12,450 nucleotides of DNA, taken from Azonexus sp. GTDB lineage: Bacteria > Pseudomonadota > Gammaproteobacteria > Burkholderiales > Rhodocyclaceae. Position numbers and translations under genes: made by a program. Under the pieces are notes generated by a model that was not told where the DNA came from, did no database searches, and was given only the letters and a program-made list of their open reading frames with translations. The stretch is from NCBI GenBank assembly GCA_030697085.1, contig JAUYQT010000330.1, positions 1-12,450 of the forward strand, written 5' to 3'. Positions 8,674 through 12,450 of the stretch are shown one piece after another (the first letter of the stretch is position 1; every line of letters starts with the position of its first letter).

Positions 8674-9843
8674 ATGTTTGAGATCATCGAGAAGGAAGAG
8701 AGCGGTACCATCATCAAGGTTTTCGGGGTCGGTGGTGCCGGTGGTAATGCCATCGAACACATGATTCTTGAAGGTGTTAATGGTGTCGAATTTATTGCCG
8801 CCAATACGGATGCCCAGGCGCTGAGTCGTAATGCAGCGCCGAGCAAGCTGTCGCTCGGCAAAACCGGGCTGGGCGCCGGTGCCAAGCCGGAAAAAGGCCA
8901 GGAAGCCGCACAAGCGCATCGCGACGAAATTCGCGCTTCGCTGGAAGGTGCTCACATGGCGTTTATTACCGCCGGTATGGGCGGTGGTACAGGCACTGGC
9001 GCAGCACCTGTCGTGGCCGAGATCGCCCGTGAAATGGGCATCCTGACTGTCGGCGTGGTAACCAAGCCCTTTAGTTTTGAAGGCAACAAGCGGATGAAGG
9101 CGGCTGAGGCCGGCATCGCCGAATTTTCCAAGCACGTCGATTCGCTGATCGTCATTCTCAATGACAAACTGATGGAAGTCATGGGCGACGATGCGGATGT
9201 CGACGATTGCTTCAAGGCGGCTGACGATGTGCTGAAAAATGCCGTTGGCGGTATCGCTGAAATTATTACTTACCCTGGTCTGGTCAACGTCGACTTTGAA
9301 GACGTCCGCACGGTGATGGGTGAAATGGGTCGCGCCATGATGGGTTCGTCTGCTGCGGCAGGCGTTGATCGGGCGCGTATTGCCGCTGAACAAGCGGTTG
9401 CCTCGCCGCTGCTTGAAGGTGTTAATTTGTCCGGCGCCAAAGGCGTGCTGGTCAATATCACCGCGGCCAAGGGTGGCCTGAAGATGAAGGAAGTCAATGA
9501 AGTGATGAATACCGTCAAGGCTTTTGCCGCCGATGACGCGCACATCATTTTTGGCGCCGTCTACGACGATCTGATGGGCGATGCTTTGCGCGTTACCGTC
9601 GTCGCCACAGGCCTCGGGCAGATGGCTGCAGTACGCAGTCGCCAGAACTTTGAAGTAATCAATACGGTGGAGATGAAGGCAACGGGCACCCATGACGCGG
9701 TGTCATTTGGCTCGGCGCCGGATTACTCGCACCTCGACGTACCTGCCGTGGTGCGTAAACGCAATGTCACTGTTGAAGCATTAGCCAACAGCGGTGTTGA
9801 TCGTTATGACATTCCTGCTTTCCTGCGTAAGCAGGCGGACTGA
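8674..9843 (+). CDS. ftsZ: FtsZ, tubulin-like division GTPase
   Basis: Tubulin-family GTPase that forms the cytokinetic ring. The 389 residues (E. coli 383) include GVGGAGGNA (18-26), the GTP signature loop GGGTGTG (103-109), and the T7 synergy loop NVDFEDV (205-211) with its two acidic residues. They end with the conserved C-terminal peptide YDIPAFLRKQAD (378-389), which binds FtsA and other partners. Unusually, a similar peptide, LDVPAVVRKR (354-363), occurs 24 residues earlier in the linker. The start is fixed by the SD at 8663. The gene is followed by an 82-nt gap with the lpxC promoter; no convincing terminator was seen there, so read-through into lpxC is likely. Confidence 0.98.
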   Translation: MFEIIEKEESGTIIKVFGVGGAGGNAIEHMILEGVNGVEFIAANTDAQALSRNAAPSKLSLGKTGLGAGAKPEKGQEAAQAHRDEIRASLEGAHMAFITAGMGGGTGTGAAPVVAEIAREMGILTVGVVTKPFSFEGNKRMKAAEAGIAEFSKHVDSLIVILNDKLMEVMGDDADVDDCFKAADDVLKNAVGGIAEIITYPGLVNVDFEDVRTVMGEMGRAMMGSSAAAGVDRARIAAEQAVASPLLEGVNLSGAKGVLVNITAAKGGLKMKEVNEVMNTVKAFAADDAHIIFGAVYDDLMGDALRVTVVATGLGQMAAVRSRQNFEVINTVEMKATGTHDAVSFGSAPDYSHLDVPAVVRKRNVTVEALANSGVDRYDIPAFLRKQAD

Positions 9844-9885
9844 AAGTAACCCGGCCTTACTCTGAAAAAGGGCGGCGGCGCCTTG

Positions 9886-9894
9886 TGCTACAAT
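9886..9894 (+). promoter_or_regulatory. Extended -10 promoter for lpxC
   Basis: TGC-TACAAT is a full TGn extension plus a 5/6 match to TATAAT. No recognisable -35 lies at 16-18 nt, as is normal for extended -10 promoters. The predicted transcript start is near 9901, leaving a leader of about 25 nt before lpxC. It lies in the 82-nt ftsZ-lpxC gap (9844-9925), where lpxC commonly has its own promoter. Confidence 0.65.
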
Positions 9895-9925
9895 GCGCCG
9901 CTCCCCAAATTATTCAAGTACTTAC

Positions 9926-10840
9926 ATGCTAAAGCAGCGCACGCTCAAGACAGTTATTCGCGCTTCAGGCGTAGGCCTGCATGGCGGCGTCAAGGTCAAT
10001 ATGGCCCTGCGTCCGGCGGCGCCGAATACCGGGATCATTTTCCGGCGTGTCGATCTGCCGCAACCCGTTGATATTCCCGCTGCCGCCCTATTGATTGGTG
10101 ACACCCGCATGTGTTCCTGTCTGGAAAAAGACGGGGTCAAAGTGGGCACCATTGAGCACCTGATGTCGGCCTTCGCCGGCCTCGGCATCGACAACGCCTG
10201 GGTCGACCTCGACGCGCCAGAAGTGCCCATCCTCGACGGCTCCGCATCACCATTTGTTTTTCTGATTCAGTCAGCTGGCATTGAAGAGCAGAATGCAGCG
10301 AAGAAATTTATTCGCGTCACCCAGCCGATCGAAGTTCGCGATGGCGATAAATGGGCGCGTTTCGAGCCTTATGATGGCTACAGTTTGACTTTCTCCATCG
10401 TTTTCAACCATCCGGCCATCGATAAATCTGCCCAAAAAGCGACGATCGACTTCGCTGAACAGTCTTACGTCCGCGAAATTTCTCGCGCCCGCACCTTCGG
10501 TTTTATGCAGGAAGTTGAATACCTGCGCGAGAACGGCCTGGCGCTAGGGGGCGGCCTCGAAAACGCCATCGTTCTCGATGAATTTCGTGTGTTGAATCAG
10601 GATGGTCTGCGCTATGGCAATGAGTTCGTCAAACACAAAATTCTCGATGCCGTCGGTGATCTTTACTTGCTCGGCCATCCTTTGCTCGCCGCTTTTTCGT
10701 CACACAAGGGTGGGCACGCCTTGAACAATCAACTGGCCCGCGAATTGCTGAATCATCAGGAATCCTGGGAGCTGGTGACCTTTGAGCAAGCTGACCGCGC
10801 GCCTCAGGGCGTGACGCGCTGGCTTGATCAACTGGCGTAA
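9926..10840 (+). CDS. lpxC: LpxC, UDP-3-O-acyl-N-acetylglucosamine deacetylase
   Basis: Cytoplasmic Zn-dependent deacetylase catalysing the committed step of lipid A synthesis. The 304 residues match E. coli (305), with catalytic residues offset by one: Glu77-His78 in GTIEHL, the zinc site HKILD (His237, Asp241) and His264 in GGHALNN. Other motifs are LKQRTLK at the N terminus, [14 protein letters not shown] and SRARTFGF. The loop LHGG (18-21) differs slightly from the LHTG of E. coli. The start at 9926 is preferred over an ATG at 9893, which falls in the promoter -10 region. No strong SD is visible. Its presence confirms a Gram-negative organism that makes LPS. The gene can be transcribed from its own promoter and by read-through from ftsZ. 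Confidence 0.97.
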   Translation: MLKQRTLKTVIRASGVGLHGGVKVNMALRPAAPNTGIIFRRVDLPQPVDIPAAALLIGDTRMCSCLEKDGVKVGTIEHLMSAFAGLGIDNAWVDLDAPEVPILDGSASPFVFLIQSAGIEEQNAAKKFIRVTQPIEVRDGDKWARFEPYDGYSLTFSIVFNHPAIDKSAQKATIDFAEQSYVREISRARTFGFMQEVEYLRENGLALGGGLENAIVLDEFRVLNQDGLRYGNEFVKHKILDAVGDLYLLGHPLLAAFSSHKGGHALNNQLARELLNHQESWELVTFEQADRAPQGVTRWLDQLA

Positions 10841-10846
10841 GTTGCC

Positions 10847-11035
10847 ATGTGGCTGCTACGTCTGCTGGCAGTCCTCCTGGTTGTGGCCATTGGTGCTGGC
10901 CTGCTTGCTTATGTGTTGAGCGGTAAACGCAATTACCTCGATTTTTCCTGGCGCCTTTTTAAATACGGCATCGTCTTCGCCTTGCTGGTTTTTGCGCTGA
11001 TGATCATCGAGCGCGTGGCGATCATTCCGCTTTAG
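10847..11035 (+). CDS. Small two-helix membrane protein, function unknown
   Basis: A 62-residue protein that I cannot assign to a named family. It has two hydrophobic helices (about 2-24 and 39-58) joined by a basic loop with the segment SGKRNYLDFSWRLFKYG; the positive-inside rule would put this loop in the cytoplasm and both ends outside. The ATG follows the lpxC stop by 6 nt and has no clear SD, suggesting co-translation with lpxC. Its last 14 bases overlap the 3' end of the convergent DciA-like gene. The hydrophobic periodicity, the spaced charges and the tight placement after lpxC support a real gene, not a chance ORF. Short proteins of this type are often annotated as hypothetical in betaproteobacteria at this position, as I recall, without a known role. 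Confidence 0.75.
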   Translation: MWLLRLLAVLLVVAIGAGLLAYVLSGKRNYLDFSWRLFKYGIVFALLVFALMIIERVAIIPL

Positions 11036-11456
11036 CGGCTCGCTGTAGCAGCCGGTCCAGGGCGTCGCGCAATGGTCCTTTTGGCAGCATTTCGGTGGTT
11101 GACCGCAGCGTCGCGCAAGCCTTGGCCGAGATCGGCTTTTGGGTTGATGGCGTTGATTGAAAAGGGATTTGCCGAGGTTGAACTTTTACCTCAATGCCGA
11201 TACACTCGGCGCCTCTTTTAGATAACTCGTCACACAAGCGCTGGCTCATCTGGCGGATTTTCGTGGCGACCGCGCCATTATCGGCGTGGATAATAATTTT
11301 CCCCGACTTGTAATTGGCAACGTGTGCTGCGTCGCGTAACCCGATCGGGGCTATTGCTTCAAAGTGGCGTGAGAGTTTGAGCAATAGCCGAGCATGGGCC
11401 ATCACCCTGCTGGCGGCGGCATCGCTGTCGAGATATTGCTCCGGCCCTTTGTACAT
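11022..11456 (-). CDS. dciA: DUF721/DciA-like protein, probable replicative helicase loader
   Basis: DciA proteins carry the DUF721 domain and help load the replicative helicase DnaB in bacteria that lack DnaC or DnaI. The 144-residue protein has a DUF721-like core (about 10-85): a helical start (MAHARLLLKLSRHF), VANYKSGKIIIHADNGAVATKIRQMSQRL in two parts, then a polar tail. Placement between lpxC and an M23 peptidase matches the neighbourhood of the Pseudomonas homologue. The start is uncertain. ATG 11456 avoids overlap with the divergent peptidase; ATG 11468 interlocks with its start codon; ATG 11519 has the only decent SD (GAGG, 4 nt away) but would add 21 residues antisense to the peptidase's conserved N terminus. 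The 3' end overlaps the small membrane gene by 14 nt. The domain call is from pattern recognition only. Confidence 0.75.
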   Translation of the reverse strand: MYKGPEQYLDSDAAASRVMAHARLLLKLSRHFEAIAPIGLRDAAHVANYKSGKIIIHADNGAVATKIRQMSQRLCDELSKRGAECIGIEVKVQPRQIPFQSTPSTQKPISAKACATLRSTTEMLPKGPLRDALDRLLQRAAKAE

Positions 11457-11462
11457 AGGAGG
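11457..11462 (+). promoter_or_regulatory. Shine-Dalgarno site of the M23 peptidase gene
   Basis: AGGAGG lies 4 nt before the ATG at 11467 and sets that start against an in-frame ATG at 11314 inside dciA. It directly abuts the putative dciA start codon on the other strand (11454-11456). Confidence 0.8.
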
Positions 11463-11466
11463 TTCC

Positions 11467-12384
11467 ATGCAGATTATTCTGGTTTCGCGCCATCTCAAGA
11501 CGGCGCGAACGATCAACATTATGCCTCGTCATGTGCTGACGGTGCTCGCTGTGTCGCTGGTTCTTCTATTTTCAACATCGGCCCTGTTTTCATGGCTATC
11601 GGTGCATTGGCGTTTGCCCGTGGTGGAAAATCTGTTGCAATCCCTGCGTCAGCAAGAGACTGAAAAAAGCGAAACACTGGTTAGTAACAACCTGCAATTA
11701 ATGGCGACGCGTCTGGGTGAATTGCAGGCCAAAGTACTGCAACTTGATAGCCTCGGTGAGCGAGTGCTCGAAATGGTCGGGGGTAAACCGGCGGTGAAGT
11801 TGAACGCGGCAGCCGCTCAGGGTGGGCCATTTTTGCCCGCGCCGCTGGGTTTGGATGAGTTGCAGCAAGAGATTGATCGCCTGGCGCTTGCGGTTGAAAG
11901 CAAGACGGATGAACTCTCGATTATCGAATCCCGCCTGCTCGAAAAGCGGGTCAGGGACCGCCTCTTGCCTACTGTTTTGCCGGTCAAGGAGGCTGTTTTT
12001 GGCTCGGCTTTTGGTCATCGGGTTGATCCGGTCGCCGGCGTGCGTTCGATGCATGAAGGGCTCGACTTTAGCGCTGCCAGCGGTACGCCGGTGGTTGCGG
12101 CCGCTGATGGGTTGATTCTTACCGCTAATTTTCACGCCGAATACGGCAACATGATTGATATTGATCACGGTGACGGGCTGACTTCACGCTACGCGCATCT
12201 ATCGAGCGTGGCGGTCATGCCCGGTTCTCTGGTCAAGCGGGGTGAAAAAATTGGAGCCATCGGGACAACCGGACGCTCAACCGGTCCACACCTGCATTTT
12301 GAGGTGCGTATGTGGGGAGTGGCGCAGAATCCCGCCTTGTTTTTGAAGCAGGGCACGGAGTTCGCGCAGCTCAAACGGCGCTAA
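11467..12384 (+). CDS. M23 (LytM-type) metallopeptidase, membrane-anchored
   Basis: Probable periplasmic zinc endopeptidase, or EnvC-like regulator, acting on peptidoglycan cross-links. The 305 residues have a basic N terminus, one transmembrane segment (about 24-46), a helical and probably coiled-coil stretch (about 55-175) with LQAKVLQLDSL and LQQEIDRLALAVESK, and a C-terminal M23 domain. All expected active-site residues are present: His196 and Asp200 (HEGLDF), His244 (RYAHL), and His275 and His277 (HLHFEV). It should therefore be catalytically competent, unlike degenerate EnvC or NlpD. In Pseudomonas an M23 peptidase lies between dciA and secA, so synteny supports the call. The substrate bond cannot be told from sequence. 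The gene diverges from dciA, with its promoter presumably inside dciA. Confidence 0.92.
   Translation: MQIILVSRHLKTARTINIMPRHVLTVLAVSLVLLFSTSALFSWLSVHWRLPVVENLLQSLRQQETEKSETLVSNNLQLMATRLGELQAKVLQLDSLGERVLEMVGGKPAVKLNAAAAQGGPFLPAPLGLDELQQEIDRLALAVESKTDELSIIESRLLEKRVRDRLLPTVLPVKEAVFGSAFGHRVDPVAGVRSMHEGLDFSAASGTPVVAAADGLILTANFHAEYGNMIDIDHGDGLTSRYAHLSSVAVMPGSLVKRGEKIGAIGTTGRSTGPHLHFEVRMWGVAQNPALFLKQGTEFAQLKRR
11484..11509. repeat. 8-bp perfect inverted repeat between the divergent starts
   Basis: TTCGCGCC (11484-11491) and GGCGCGAA (11502-11509) are separated by 10 nt. The pair lies 28 bp upstream of the dciA start and inside the first codons of the peptidase. It could be an mRNA hairpin or a protein-binding site, or may simply reflect the codons for a conserved N-terminal peptide. 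Confidence 0.4.
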
Positions 12385-12404
12385 ATCCGAGTGTGTTTGG
12401 CCCC

Positions 12405-12418
12405 TTGATTTAGGTCAT
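12405..12418 (+). promoter_or_regulatory. Candidate FNR/ANR-type binding site
   Basis: TTGAT-TTAG-GTCAT matches the FNR/ANR pattern TTGAT-N4-(A/G)TCAA at 9 of 10 fixed positions. Its centre is at about -43.5 from the start predicted for the -10 at 12443-12448, close to the -41.5 typical of activation at class II sites. The downstream gene is outside the window. The call is from motif matching only. Confidence 0.4.
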
Positions 12419-12439
12419 CGGCAAGGTGCCGGGGGCGCG

Positions 12440-12448
12440 TGTTAGAAT
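12440..12448 (+). promoter_or_regulatory. Extended -10 promoter reading out of the window
   Basis: TGT-TAGAAT has a TGn extension plus a 5/6 match to TATAAT, with no -35 at proper spacing. The predicted transcript start is near 12455, beyond the window. By synteny the target is probably secA. The gene-free 66 bp after the peptidase stop hold only this promoter, the FNR-like site and a short stem, CGGCA-AGG-TGCCG (12419-12431), without a T tract. Confidence 0.55.
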
Positions 12449-12450
12449 CC

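Noticed and set aside
8659..9693. A 344-codon antisense open frame opposite ftsZ
   Set aside because: It mirrors a highly conserved gene, has no SD or family motifs, and other long antisense frames occur throughout (for example 4875-5879 and 7288-8205).
9865..9884. Possible terminator after ftsZ (AAGG...CCTT around GGCGGCG)
   Set aside because: The stem needs a bulge and no T tract follows; the segment merges into the lpxC promoter.
11027..11038. CCGC-TTTA-GCGG stem at the convergent 3' ends of the small membrane gene and dciA
   Set aside because: Only 4 bp of stem and no T tract; it lies in coding sequence of both genes.
12419..12431. CGGCA-AGG-TGCCG stem after the peptidase gene as a terminator
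   Set aside because: Only 5 bp, followed by G-rich sequence rather than T residues, and located inside the outward promoter region.
1..12450. tRNA, rRNA, CRISPR array, transposase or prophage genes
   Set aside because: Coding density is nearly complete and no such motifs or repeat arrays were seen; the only mobile-looking sequence is the short repeat at 702-785.

Overview
The window is a stretch of a bacterial dcw (division and cell wall) cluster, on the + strand, followed by the lpxC-dciA-peptidase block that usually sits beside it. Gene order (mraY-murD-ftsW-murG-murC-ddl-ftsQ-ftsA-ftsZ-lpxC, with no murB between murC and ddl, then a small membrane protein, a DUF721/DciA protein and an M23 peptidase), high GC and protein style (for example the MraY and FtsZ tails) point to a betaproteobacterium, most likely Rhodocyclales. 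The order-level call rests on my impression of the proteins and was not computed.

Region 1 (1-7403) holds peptidoglycan precursor and divisome genes. It starts with a 5'-truncated mraY, then murD, ftsW, murG, murC, ddl and ftsQ. Four junctions (murD/ftsW, ftsW/murG, murG/murC, murC/ddl) are ATGA stop-start overlaps, which suggests one translationally coupled operon. The mraY/murD junction differs. An extra 81 bp made of two GC-rich hairpins lies there, bounded by ATGA on both sides. Removing it would restore the same ATGA overlap. It looks like a dispersed repeat inserted into an essential operon, and its second hairpin contains murD's Shine-Dalgarno site.

Region 2 (7408-9843) is ftsA and ftsZ, the Z-ring and its membrane tether. 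The FtsZ tail carries a second, upstream peptide resembling the conserved C-terminal peptide. Region 3 (9844-11035) is lpxC (lipid A synthesis) behind its own extended -10 promoter, plus a 62-residue two-helix membrane protein.

Region 4 (11022-12384) is a divergent pair: a DUF721/DciA-like helicase-loader gene on the - strand, overlapping the small membrane gene at its 3' end, and an M23/LytM endopeptidase on the + strand. Their starts lie about 10 bp apart, so each promoter probably lies inside the other gene. The last 66 bp hold no gene; they carry an extended -10 promoter with an FNR/ANR-like box near -43.5, reading out of the window toward a gene that synteny suggests is secA.

Most of the window is a conventional, well-understood locus. 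I see no new multigene system. The points worth a second look are the mraY/murD insertion and its hairpin, the doubled FtsZ tail motif, the dciA/peptidase start region, and the FNR-like promoter at the right edge.
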